From Gammaproteobacteria bacterium UBA7310 (lineage in GTDB: Bacteria > Pseudomonadota > Gammaproteobacteria > Pseudomonadales > Ketobacteraceae), in assembly GCA_002471665.1 (NCBI GenBank), contig DKQK01000056.1, forward strand, positions 1 to 64,000: DNA of 64,000 nt. The letters run 5' to 3'. Numbering within the stretch: the first letter of the stretch is position 1; each line of letters opens with the position of its first letter. A program made the translations under genes and the position numbers. The notes beneath the pieces were generated by a model. That model had not been told where the DNA came from, did not search any database, and saw only the letters and a program-made list of their open reading frames with translations. Shown here in pieces: positions 52,366-60,805 of the stretch.

Positions 52366-53310
52366 CTACTGATTCAGCTGTTCATACTGCTCCAACATAA
52401 ACCATCCATCATCACAAACGTTATAATCCTGATTGTTCTGATACAACAGATGGCCGTCAATCAGCGTGCATTGGGATACCACCGCCCCCCCATCACAATC
52501 GTGATAGGATTCGCACCAACTGAACCCATATTCACATTCAGGCCCACTACCAGGCCGATCGCAGAGGTCCTCATATACAGCAGGCCCCCGGCAGCCCATG
52601 GCAGACTGCCAACGATTCAGGCTCTGCCTGGCCGGTACCGACCACCCCCAACTGAAAATGTAGGGTACGATTACATCCACCGTCCCTCTTGCTTCCAGAA
52701 TGGGTACCGCGCGCTTCTGCTTTCCCGCAGCGTCAACCGCCCGGCATTGCTCGATGGTGGCAAATGGAAAACTCTGCGAGGTAACCACTGCCCCTGCAAA
52801 TACGTCAGAATGTTCGCAGGCGAGCCGACCGGCCATGGCACCGCCATTGGATAGCCCCACTGCATAAATTCTTTCTGGATCAACATATACGTTACGTTTG
52901 TGTGTCTGTGGACGGGTCAGACACGAGGCTAACTGCAGTGCAAATTCGGTGTCGTTATCGGAGCCACCGAAACAACAATAGTCGCCCGCTCCCCAGGCCG
53001 GAACCAGGCTCATTCCCTGCGGATAGGCCACGATCATCCCTTCACGATTTGCGGTGCGGCGCCAACAGGAACCCAGCGATTCAGCTAAACTGTTCGCACC
53101 AAAACCATGAAAATTCAATAACAGGGGAGAATCCAGATGAGACTTGAGCGGAACGTACAGCCCGTAACTGCGTAGTTTTCCATTAACGATCATATAGTTG
53201 GTCTGTGTTGTTCCAGGAGAAACAAACAGCGGACCACACCAGTCAAAAGCCATAACACTGTGTGAACAGATCAAGGCACCGAACAGGCATGCCTTTATCA
53301 CAATACTCAT
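52366..53310 (-). CDS. Secreted PHB depolymerase/LpqC-like esterase
   Basis: A 314-residue exported alpha/beta-hydrolase with a signal peptide (to about residue 21, 'SHSVMA'). 'LLLNFHGFGANSLAE' is the oxyanion strand, 'YAVGLSNGGAMAGRLACEH' the Ser nucleophile, 'EARGTVDVIVPY' the Asp, and 'LIDGHLLYQNN' the His. Eleven or more cysteines suggest several disulfides. The group includes polyhydroxybutyrate depolymerases and feruloyl esterases; the substrate is not clear. Confidence 0.85.
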   Translation of the reverse strand: MSIVIKACLFGALICSHSVMAFDWCGPLFVSPGTTQTNYMIVNGKLRSYGLYVPLKSHLDSPLLLNFHGFGANSLAESLGSCWRRTANREGMIVAYPQGMSLVPAWGAGDYCCFGGSDNDTEFALQLASCLTRPQTHKRNVYVDPERIYAVGLSNGGAMAGRLACEHSDVFAGAVVTSQSFPFATIEQCRAVDAAGKQKRAVPILEARGTVDVIVPYIFSWGWSVPARQSLNRWQSAMGCRGPAVYEDLCDRPGSGPECEYGFSWCESYHDCDGGAVVSQCTLIDGHLLYQNNQDYNVCDDGWFMLEQYEQLNQ

Positions 53311-53469
53311 GCACTACACCATCTACAACAGTGAAATCCATACTGCTTCCTGCACACGCATCACTGCAGAAATATGGTGTGTTTAATTGAGTATAGTAAG
53401 AAAGATAAGCGTGACAGGTTTTTTAAGTGTATTTAATAGAGTATGAAAACATAAGCCTATAACCAGGGC

Positions 53470-54729
53470 TTATGGTGTAGCGGAAGCCGGCAAAGGAAAC
53501 GAAAGTGTAAAACAAGAGCCCTGCCCTAAAGTGCTCTCAACGTTCACCTTTCCATCCAACAGTTCCATAATTCGACTGACAATCGCCAAGCCCAACCCGG
53601 TACCACCATCCCGATCGGAAAGAGGGTTACTGATCTGTTCGAACTCTGAGAATATCTTTTCCAAATCATCGGAAGCGATACCGACACCTTCATCCTCGAC
53701 TTTGATCGTCAACATTGGCTCAGCATAATGGGCAGCCACCTTAATTGACTTGTTGGACGGTGTGTATTTGACAGCGTTGGAAACAATATTCATCAGCACC
53801 TGACCAATCTTACCAGCATCCCCACGCAGGCACTCTGGCAGGGATGGGGATAATTCCAGCGTCAAGCTGATATCATGTTTCTTGGCCCTTTCGTCATTCA
53901 GCAAAACCACTTCGTTGATCAGGTCACGCACGTTAAACAGTGTGTCCACACGCTGCATTTTCCCGGCATCCAATTTGGAAAGATCAAGCACGTCGCCGAT
54001 TAGATGGCTCAGATGCCCGGATGCTTTCTCTATGGCATGCACCCCCTCCCGAACATAATCCGGAACCTGTTCTTGTTCCAGGCGTCGACTGAGGCGACCA
54101 CTGAAACCCACGATGGCATTCAAAGGTGTTCTGAGTTCATGATTCAAATTGGCAAGAAAACGCCTGTTGTGTTGGGCCATTTCAAGCACTTGCTTGCGGC
54201 TTTCTGAAAGCTCGTTGGCAAGCAACACGGAATCCCGGTAGCGAATACGCAACTCCATCAAATTGATCACGTGGGTTGCCAACAATTGCAACAATTGCAG
54301 CTGCGAGGGTTCCAATGAACGGGGTTTGGTATCGATGGCGCACAACGTACCCATGCCATACCCTTCAGGGGTACGCAACGGCACTCCGGCATAAAAACGA
54401 ATGCCTGGTTCGCCCGTTACCAAGGGATTATCTGAAAAACGCTCATCATCCAGCGTATTCTCAACCACGAGAGGCCCTTTGCACAGTATGGCGTGGGCAC
54501 AAAATGCCAAATCACGGCTGGTTTCCTGCGCATCCAGCCCCACCCGCGCTTTAAACCATTGGCGCTCAGCGTCTACCAGACTCACCAGAGCAATGGGCAC
54601 ATTGCATATTGCAGACACCATATGCACGATGTCGTTAAACACAGCTTCGGCTCCGGTATCCAGAACATCATAATCCCGCAATGCCTGCAGCCTTCGCTCT
54701 TCGTCTTCTGGCTTGGGGGCTACGATCAC
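53470..54729 (-). CDS. GAF-domain sensor histidine kinase
   Basis: A 419-residue soluble kinase with no membrane helix. The GAF domain (about 20-165) has 'LVSLVDAERQWFKARVGLD' and 'FYAGVPLRTPEGYGMGTLC'. A coiled stretch leads to HisKA with 'LANLNHELRTPLNAIVGF' (phospho-His) and a HATPase domain with 'NIVSNAVKYTP', 'DEGVGIASDDL' and 'GGTGLGLAIVSRI'. The start is GTG. No response regulator gene is adjacent. Confidence 0.92.
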   Translation of the reverse strand: MIVAPKPEDEERRLQALRDYDVLDTGAEAVFNDIVHMVSAICNVPIALVSLVDAERQWFKARVGLDAQETSRDLAFCAHAILCKGPLVVENTLDDERFSDNPLVTGEPGIRFYAGVPLRTPEGYGMGTLCAIDTKPRSLEPSQLQLLQLLATHVINLMELRIRYRDSVLLANELSESRKQVLEMAQHNRRFLANLNHELRTPLNAIVGFSGRLSRRLEQEQVPDYVREGVHAIEKASGHLSHLIGDVLDLSKLDAGKMQRVDTLFNVRDLINEVVLLNDERAKKHDISLTLELSPSLPECLRGDAGKIGQVLMNIVSNAVKYTPSNKSIKVAAHYAEPMLTIKVEDEGVGIASDDLEKIFSEFEQISNPLSDRDGGTGLGLAIVSRIMELLDGKVNVESTLGQGSCFTLSFPLPASATP

Positions 54730-54790
54730 AATGGCATCCTTTCGTTGACTGGTTCTGATTCAGTATAGTCTATCACGACTACAACCTGCC

Positions 54791-55432
54791 TCAGCGCCTG
54801 GTTGGCTTACTTGCCGGCTTTGCATAATGGAAACGCCCCACCCGCGGAGGTGCCGAGTGATAGCAATCGAGACCGGACACACAAGCGGTGCCGAGGGTAA
54901 CAAGATCGATGAATCCGTCTTCGCCCAGGGCACGGCCATCCAGCTCAACCCACTGTACCTCACCGATCACAAAATCGGTGTCGTTGATGTCCAGGTGCTT
55001 GATTTCCCGCAGCCTCAAACCTACCGATAACGTGCTTTCGGCCACTTTGGGTGCAGCAAACCCGACTACCCAGGCAGGCGTTAATCCGGTGTGCTCAAAC
55101 TCCGATTCTTCACGCGGATAACGGGCCGAGGTCTGATGGGCCTGTGGCACAATGGCATCAACCACATGATTGATGGTGTACACACCGGTCTGCGCAAGAT
55201 TCTCAATGGTGTGGCGAGCCACTGATCGTGGCCGGGTCACCAGCCCCATCAGCGCAGGATCAGCACCCAGGTGTACCACAGAGCTGACGATGGCAAGATT
55301 GGTGGCACCTTGGCTGTCCACCGTGCCCACCAGATTCGCACTTTTGTAGCCGGATAAACCGTTGATGAAATTAACCCGAAACCGGTGTTCCATGTTACGG
55401 ATATCGTCTGCTGAGATATGAAGTGGATTCAT
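54791..55432 (-). CDS. Flavin reductase-like (FMN-binding split barrel) protein
   Basis: A 213-residue protein with the flavin-reductase-like fold: 'FINGLSGYKSANLVGTVD', 'TNLAIVSSVVHLGADPALM', and 'RHTIENLAQTGVYTINHV'. Such proteins bind FMN and may reduce flavin for a monooxygenase. The ATG at 55432 has a perfect AAGGAGG; the longer reading adds 12 residues without support. Confidence 0.85.
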   Translation of the reverse strand: MNPLHISADDIRNMEHRFRVNFINGLSGYKSANLVGTVDSQGATNLAIVSSVVHLGADPALMGLVTRPRSVARHTIENLAQTGVYTINHVVDAIVPQAHQTSARYPREESEFEHTGLTPAWVVGFAAPKVAESTLSVGLRLREIKHLDINDTDFVIGEVQWVELDGRALGEDGFIDLVTLGTACVSGLDCYHSAPPRVGRFHYAKPASKPTRR

Positions 55433-55516
55433 AGCACCTCCTTGAACCCGGTTTATACTGCTTTGCAATGGTATCGAACCCGCTTGATATCCGCTTGTCG
55501 TCTAGATTCCGCCCAC

Positions 55517-55545
55517 AAAAAAGCCCGGGATACCTGCCCGGGCTT
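55517..55545 (-). terminator. Intrinsic terminator after slyD
   Basis: On the minus strand AAGCCCGGG (55545-55537) pairs with CCCGGGCTT (55529-55521) around seven bases and runs into TTTT. Confidence 0.88.
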
Positions 55546-55578
55546 CATCTGATCTGTGCCGAGGATCAGTGCGCTGAA

Positions 55579-56040
55579 TCAGTGAACATGCCCATGGGAC
55601 AGCTCTTCTTCAGAAGCATCACGTACTGTTTCAATGCTGACGGAAAAGTGCAACCGTACACCGGCCAGCTCGTGGTTACCGTCGATGGTGACTTCCTCAC
55701 CCTCGATCTCAACAACACGAATGGGTACCGGCCCCTGCTCAGTCTGAGCCTGGAACTGCATCCCGATCTGCAGATCTTCCACTCCCTGGAATGCTTCGCG
55801 GGGCACTGTTTGCACCAACTGCTCGTGACGAACACCATAGCCATTTTCAGGCTCCACCACGACATCCATGGCATCCCCCATTTTCTTGCCTTCCAGTTCG
55901 GATTCCAAACCGGGGATGATGTTGCCATAGCCCTGCAGGAACATCAGTGGTTCACGCCCCTCAGAGGTATCAATGATTTCGCCTTCTTCATTGCGCAGCG
56001 TGTAATGCATTCCAACTACCCGGCCTTTCTGGATCTCCAT
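55579..56040 (-). CDS. slyD: FKBP-type peptidyl-prolyl isomerase SlyD
   Basis: A proline isomerase and chaperone of 153 residues. 'VVGMHYTLRNEEGEIIDTS', 'PLMFLQGYGNIIPGLESEL' and the inserted flap with 'VPREAFQGVEDLQIGM' match SlyD. The metal-binding His/Cys-rich tail of E. coli SlyD is cut down to 'SHGHVH'. ATG 56040 has AGAGGA at seven bases; ATG 56046 abuts that site. Confidence 0.93.
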   Translation of the reverse strand: MEIQKGRVVGMHYTLRNEEGEIIDTSEGREPLMFLQGYGNIIPGLESELEGKKMGDAMDVVVEPENGYGVRHEQLVQTVPREAFQGVEDLQIGMQFQAQTEQGPVPIRVVEIEGEEVTIDGNHELAGVRLHFSVSIETVRDASEEELSHGHVH

Positions 56041-56177
56041 ACTCATTCCTCTCTTGTCATTCAAATGATTGTGCGACGCCTGAACCAACTCGGGAAGTCA
56101 AATCAAACCTCGTAAAATCCGCCATATGCGAAATTTCCCTCAGTTTACCAGTGTTGCGGGCATGAAACAAAAACGCC

Positions 56178-56909
56178 TCAGGAACGCCAGCGCACAATGG
56201 TTTGGTAGGATTGCCGATAATGGTAGTTAAGTTGTTGTTGTGAATAGCGTTGCTCCTTCTGCACCGGGCAACGCATTCTGGCGAGGCAATTGGACTGACA
56301 GGGCGACTCGCGCAGCAGACGATAATCGATACAGGCTTCAAGCTGCTTGTGCGTTTCAGGAAAATCCGCCGACAGCGCATTGGCAGGGCACGCCGCGATA
56401 CAGGGTTTTTCCCGGCAGCTGCCGCAGGGCGATTCCATCTGCGGGCACTCGGTGACAGGCGGCTCACCCTCAACCCAGAATAACGCCCGATACGCATACC
56501 AGAGCCCGAACACAGGATTAATACCCAGTTTTAGGGGCGAATCGTAATGCCAGCCCGCCAATTTGCCCAACTGCTGCAGCCCAACCGGCGCATCGGAGGG
56601 GTACAGCACCTTATATTGACGGCCAGGGTACTCAGACTGCAGATACTGTTCGGTGATTTCCACTGCCTGCTGGTCCAGTGGCTGAGCCTGATCCCAGGCA
56701 CGTTCAGGTAGCTGATCCCAAAATCGGCTACCGCCGTTTCCCAGCAATAACAACCATCCTGCCTTTCCCATTTCGCCCACAATTTCGACAACCTGGCGGC
56801 TGATTTCCGCCGGCAGCGCTGCCACCGAAAAGGCCGCCTGCAGGTTCAAACCACGGTCGGTCAACAGGGGGCTATTCAACTGATCAAAGGGGTTTTCACG
56901 TTGCTTCAT
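56178..56909 (-). CDS. Ferredoxin-like iron-sulfur protein of unknown role
   Basis: A 243-residue cytosolic protein. Residues 1-150 hold 'WLLLLGNGGSRFWDQL' and 'PVFGLWYAYRALFW'. A 4Fe-4S motif Cys162-Cys165-Cys170-Cys174 ('SPCGSCREKPCIAACP') follows, then Cys193, Cys204, Cys208 and Cys214, which may form a second cluster. It resembles a family of ferredoxin-like proteins distantly related to QueG, without the QueG cobalamin domain being evident. The ATG at 56909 lacks a clear Shine-Dalgarno; a GTG at 56948 is possible. Confidence 0.7.
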   Translation of the reverse strand: MKQRENPFDQLNSPLLTDRGLNLQAAFSVAALPAEISRQVVEIVGEMGKAGWLLLLGNGGSRFWDQLPERAWDQAQPLDQQAVEITEQYLQSEYPGRQYKVLYPSDAPVGLQQLGKLAGWHYDSPLKLGINPVFGLWYAYRALFWVEGEPPVTECPQMESPCGSCREKPCIAACPANALSADFPETHKQLEACIDYRLLRESPCQSNCLARMRCPVQKEQRYSQQQLNYHYRQSYQTIVRWRS

Positions 56910-57008
56910 TATTATTACAAACCAATGAATTTTATGAGTTTTTTTCACCTGAAGCAGGCACAGAAAACATGCACCAGCAGGGTGCCTGAATGCTCCAAAA
57001 TAGAATCG

Positions 57009-57036
57009 TTGACATTCCTCCTAATCCGTATATGCT
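57009..57036 (+). promoter_or_regulatory. Candidate cold-shock gene promoter with long leader
   Basis: TTGACA (57009-57014), 16 bases, then TATGCT (57031-57036). Transcription from here would leave a leader of about 150 bases before the ATG at 57194, close to the long leader that acts as a temperature-sensing switch in E. coli cspA. The 56910-57193 gap holds no gene I can support. Confidence 0.55.
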
Positions 57037-57193
57037 CAACATTAGCTAGGAAAGTACGGCTAGATATTTATGTTCAATCGTTACGAAGTCCCATCAGTAG
57101 AACCTCGTCCTTTTAATCATAAGTAACACCATCTCTTCTCAGCTAAACGCCCTGATTAGGCAATCTACACAAATGTTTAAATAGGATAAGACT

Positions 57194-57400
57194 ATGTCAA
57201 CTACTACTGGTACCGTTAAGTGGTTCAACGAAAGCAAAGGTTTTGGTTTCATCGAACAGGATAACGGCCCCGATGTATTCGCCCACTTCAGCGCCATCCA
57301 AGGTTCCGGTTTCCGTACCTTGACTGAAGGTCAGCGTGTACAGTTCACAGTTACTCAGGGCCAGAAAGGTCCTCAGGCTGAGAACATCGTCGCGATCTAA
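57194..57400 (+). CDS. Cold-shock domain protein (CspA family)
   Basis: A 68-residue single-strand RNA/DNA-binding protein. 'GTVKWFNESKGFGFIEQ' contains RNP1 and 'DVFAHFSAI' RNP2. It acts as an RNA chaperone. Codon choice is strongly biased, as expected for a highly expressed gene. A terminator follows. Confidence 0.96.
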   Translation: MSTTTGTVKWFNESKGFGFIEQDNGPDVFAHFSAIQGSGFRTLTEGQRVQFTVTQGQKGPQAENIVAI

Positions 57401-57425
57401 TCTAGTCGTATCAGATCAGATCTCG

Positions 57426-57455
57426 AAAAAGCAGGCCCCTGGGCCTGCTTTTTTT
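57426..57455. terminator. Bidirectional terminator after the cold-shock gene
   Basis: GCAGGCCC (57431-57438) pairs with GGGCCTGC (57441-57448), with seven T after it on the plus strand and five T on the minus strand. It serves both the cold-shock gene and the convergent DnaJ-domain gene. Confidence 0.92.
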
Positions 57456-57464
57456 GTCCGCAGA

Positions 57465-58067
57465 TTATAGCCTCAACTGCTCATAGGCCTGCCGTATGGC
57501 CATGAAACGCTCGGGATCCCCCCCTTTATCCGGATGGTGCTCACTGGCCAGACGCTGATAGCGCTGCTTCACCTGCTCAGCAGACGCACCCGGCGCCAGA
57601 TCCAGTGTCTGCAGGGCTTCATCACGCCCCTGGGCCGGCTGCCATTGCCAAAACCCGTTCAGCAACGTCACCACATCGTCACAGCTGGTCTCGGCGTAAT
57701 GCTGCCAGTTCAGGTAGTAGTCGCGCATTGGATCTGCTGTTTCCGGTAACACAGTAGCGCAATCCGTTGCCGGACGGTTCAGCTGAATGTTCAGCGTTGC
57801 GATGGCCAGAACCAGGCCTTCATCTTCCCACAGGGATTGTTGCAACTGGTACAACCCGTTCATCATCAGAAAGTTTTTCTTAAACAGAGCGAGCTCGGGA
57901 TTCGGATCCAGATTTTGTAAGCCGGGGTGGCAACCGAGCGCCGACAGTAGATGATGAATACCGAAGTTTTCACCACTGCCACGCTGCACATTCCGCCGCA
58001 GCACGGAAAGAATGGCAGGTATCAACGGGTTCCGCGTTACTTTACTTACAAGATCAGCCTCATTCAT
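57465..58067 (-). CDS. DnaJ-related protein with C-terminal J domain
   Basis: A 200-residue protein. The N-terminal 140 residues match the DNAJ-related domain ('LSALGCHPGLQNLD', 'ALFKKNFLMMNGLYQLQ'). The C-terminal J domain has the essential HPD in 'RLASEHHPDKGGDPERFM', so it can probably stimulate DnaK. The target is unknown. Confidence 0.88.
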   Translation of the reverse strand: MNEADLVSKVTRNPLIPAILSVLRRNVQRGSGENFGIHHLLSALGCHPGLQNLDPNPELALFKKNFLMMNGLYQLQQSLWEDEGLVLAIATLNIQLNRPATDCATVLPETADPMRDYYLNWQHYAETSCDDVVTLLNGFWQWQPAQGRDEALQTLDLAPGASAEQVKQRYQRLASEHHPDKGGDPERFMAIRQAYEQLRL

Positions 58068-58099
58068 AAAGTAAGCGTAGCAGAACCCGATGCAGAAGC

Positions 58100-59596
58100 T
58101 TAGGCTTGTGGCCTCATATGGGGGAACAGAATGACATCGCGAATGGAAGGCGAATCGGTAAACAGCATCACCAGCCGGTCAATACCAATACCTTCACCGG
58201 CGGTAGGTGGCATACCGTATTCCAGCGCCGCGATGTAATCCGCATCAAAGTGCATGGCTTCATCATCACCGGCATCCTTTTCTTCCACCTGCTTTCTGAA
58301 ACGTTCCGCCTGATCTTCAGGGTCATTGAGCTCCGAGAAGCCGTTGGCGATCTCACGCCCGCCCACAAAAAACTCAAACCGGTCTGTCACAAAGGGATTA
58401 TCGTCACAGCGGCGCGCCAGCGGCGACACCTCCGTAGGGTACTCGGTGATGAAAGTGGGATTCTTCAGTCGGTGTTCGACCGTTTTCTCAAAGATTTCGA
58501 TTTGCAGCTTGCCCAGACCATAGCCGGGCTTAACCGGGATACCCAGCTTCTCACACACCGCAGTAGCCGCTTCCAGGCCAGTCAAATCCTCCGCACTCAA
58601 CTGCGGATTAAAATGCAGGATGGAGTCAAACACCGTCATCCGGGTGAAGGGCGAACCAAAGTCATAGGTCTCACCCTGGTATTCCACATTCGTTTTGCCC
58701 AATACATCCTGTGCGATGGTACGCAACATATCTTCCGTCAGGTCCATCAAATCCTTGTAATCGGCGTAGGCCTGATAGAACTCCACCATAGTGAATTCCG
58801 GATTATGGCGGGTCGAGAGACCTTCATTGCGGAAGTTGCGATTGATTTCAAACACCCGTTCAAAACCGCCCACCACCAGGCGCTTTAAATACAGCTCCGG
58901 TGCTATGCGCAGGAAAAGCTCCATATCCAACGAATTGTGGTAGGTGCTGAACGGCCGCGCCGTTGCGCCACCGGGAATCACCTGCATCATGGGGGTTTCC
59001 ACTTCCAGGTAACCACGGGTCCGCAGGTAGTCACGAATGCCTTCCACCACGGCAGACCGGATTCGGAATGTGTCCCGCACCTCTTCATTGACGATCAGGT
59101 CCACGTAGCGCTGACGATAACGCAGCTCCTGGTCCGCCAGCCCTTTGTGCTTGTCGGGCAGGGGGCGCAACGATTTCACCAGATGCTCACATTGCTCGAT
59201 GTGCACATAGAGGTCGCCCTTTCCGGATTTTTGCAAAGGGCCGGACACACCGACGATGTCACCCAAATCCCATGTTTTGATGTCTTCCAACACCTCCGGC
59301 GACAAACCTTTGCGATCAACGTAGAGCTGAATGCGGCCGGTCATGTCCTGAATCACGATAAAGGCGCCACGATTTCGCATCACCCGGCCTGCCACTTTGA
59401 CAGGAATGGCCAGCGCTTCCAGCTCGGGCTTGCTCTTCTCACCGTACTGTTCCTGCAGTTCAGAACAGTAGTGCTCACGACGAAAACCATTTGGGAACGC
59501 GTTGCCTTTTTCCCGCTTGCTGGCCAGTTTGGCCCGCCGCTCGGCAATCAGTTTGTTTTCGTCCTGCTCAATCGGCTGTTGCTGCTTATCTGTCAT
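58100..59596 (-). CDS. lysS: Lysyl-tRNA synthetase (class II)
   Basis: Charges tRNA-Lys. An N-terminal anticodon-binding OB fold ('VAGRVMRNRGAFIVIQDM') precedes the class II core: motif 2 'FRNEGLSTRHNPEFTMVEF' and motif 3 'GEGIGIDRLVMLFTD'. Length 498. It follows prfB by 30 bases, the conserved prfB-lysS operon. Confidence 0.97.
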   Translation of the reverse strand: MTDKQQQPIEQDENKLIAERRAKLASKREKGNAFPNGFRREHYCSELQEQYGEKSKPELEALAIPVKVAGRVMRNRGAFIVIQDMTGRIQLYVDRKGLSPEVLEDIKTWDLGDIVGVSGPLQKSGKGDLYVHIEQCEHLVKSLRPLPDKHKGLADQELRYRQRYVDLIVNEEVRDTFRIRSAVVEGIRDYLRTRGYLEVETPMMQVIPGGATARPFSTYHNSLDMELFLRIAPELYLKRLVVGGFERVFEINRNFRNEGLSTRHNPEFTMVEFYQAYADYKDLMDLTEDMLRTIAQDVLGKTNVEYQGETYDFGSPFTRMTVFDSILHFNPQLSAEDLTGLEAATAVCEKLGIPVKPGYGLGKLQIEIFEKTVEHRLKNPTFITEYPTEVSPLARRCDDNPFVTDRFEFFVGGREIANGFSELNDPEDQAERFRKQVEEKDAGDDEAMHFDADYIAALEYGMPPTAGEGIGIDRLVMLFTDSPSIRDVILFPHMRPQA

Positions 59597-59626
59597 GGTG
59601 ATGCCTTTTTTCGCTTCACTTACTAT

Positions 59627-60722
59627 TTATAATCCAGCCTTCAGGCTGGCCTCAATAAACTGATCCAGGTCTCCATCCAACACCGCGTTGGGGTTAGAGC
59701 TTTCGACACCGGTACGCAGATCCTTAATCCTGGACTGATCCAGTACATAAGAACGAATCTGGCTACCCCAGCCAATATCCGACTTGGCGTCTTCCATGGC
59801 CTGTTTCTCGGCATTCTGTTTCTGGATCTCCATTTCATACAGTTTGGCGCGCAACTGCTTCATGGCCTGATCCTTGTTTTTGTGCTGGGATCGGTCGTTC
59901 TGACACTGGGTGACAATGCCTGAGGGCAGGTGGGTAATCCGCACGGCTGATTCGGTTCGGTTAACGTGCTGACCACCGGCACCACTGGCCCGGTAGACGT
60001 CAATACGCAGGTCTGCAGGATTGATATCAATCTCAATATTGTCATCGATCTCGGGCGAGACAAACACCGATGCAAAGGACGTATGCCGGCGGTTGCCGGA
60101 ATCGAAAGGCGATTTACGCACCAGCCGATGCACGCCGGTTTCGGTTTTCAGCCAGCCGTAGGCGTATTCACCCTGAAAATGGATGGTGGCACTCTTGATA
60201 CCCGCCACGTCACCATCGGAAGCTTCGATCAACTCGGTTTTGAAACCCGCCCGTTCGCCCCAGCGCAGGTACATCCGCAACAGGATATTGGCCCAATCCT
60301 GAGCTTCGGTGCCGCCGGACCCGGCCTGAATATCCAGGTAGCAGTTGCTGGCATCCATGGGCCCGGAGAACATGCGCAGAAACTCCAGCCTGGCCACATC
60401 GGCCTCAAGCTTGTCCAGCTCGGCATCCACCTCCGCCACGGCGGATTCATCACTTTCTTCCACTGCCATGTCCAGCAGTTCAGCCAGATCACTAACCCCG
60501 GTTTTAAGGTTTTTCAAGGTGGAGACGGTATGATCGAGGGCAACCCGCTCACGTCCGAGCTCTTGTGCCCGCTCCGGGTCGTTCCAGATAGTGGGATCTT
60601 CTAGCTCACGGTTGACTTCGTCAAGACGCTCACATTTGAGATCGAAGTCAAAGATACCCCCTCAACGCGTCACCGCGCGCTTGAAGGTCTTTGATTTTAT
60701 TGAGAATTGGATTAATTTCCAT
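59627..60722 (-). CDS. prfB: Peptide chain release factor 2 (programmed +1 frameshift)
   Basis: RF2 recognises UAA and UGA. The gene is in two frames: 24 codons from ATG 60722 ('MEINPILNKIKDLQARGD...') end at an in-frame TGA (60650-60648), and +1 slippage continues to 59627, giving about 364 residues. The tripeptide 'SPF' (in 'RKSPFDSGNRRH') and the GGQ loop ('SGAGGQHVNRTESAV') are intact. Reading only the second frame from an internal TTG at 60517 would lose the N-terminal domain. Confidence 0.96.
60647..60662 (-). other. RF2 programmed frameshift site
   Basis: On the minus strand AGGGGG (internal Shine-Dalgarno, 60662-60657), TAT, CTT, TGA, C. This is the classical prfB site: slow reading of UGAC by scarce RF2 lets the CUU-decoding tRNA slip +1, so RF2 sets its own level. 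The TGA is codon 25 (26 in E. coli). Confidence 0.96.
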
Positions 60723-60805
60723 GATGGTCGGTTATCCGAAAAATACGCTATTCAAGACGAAAGGCGCGTATTTTACCGGTCAATGCAATCAGTATCCAGC
60801 CATAG

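Noticed and set aside
60518..60722. Interrupted prfB as a pseudogene
   Set aside because: The stop is the canonical RF2 autoregulatory UGA with every frameshift element intact.
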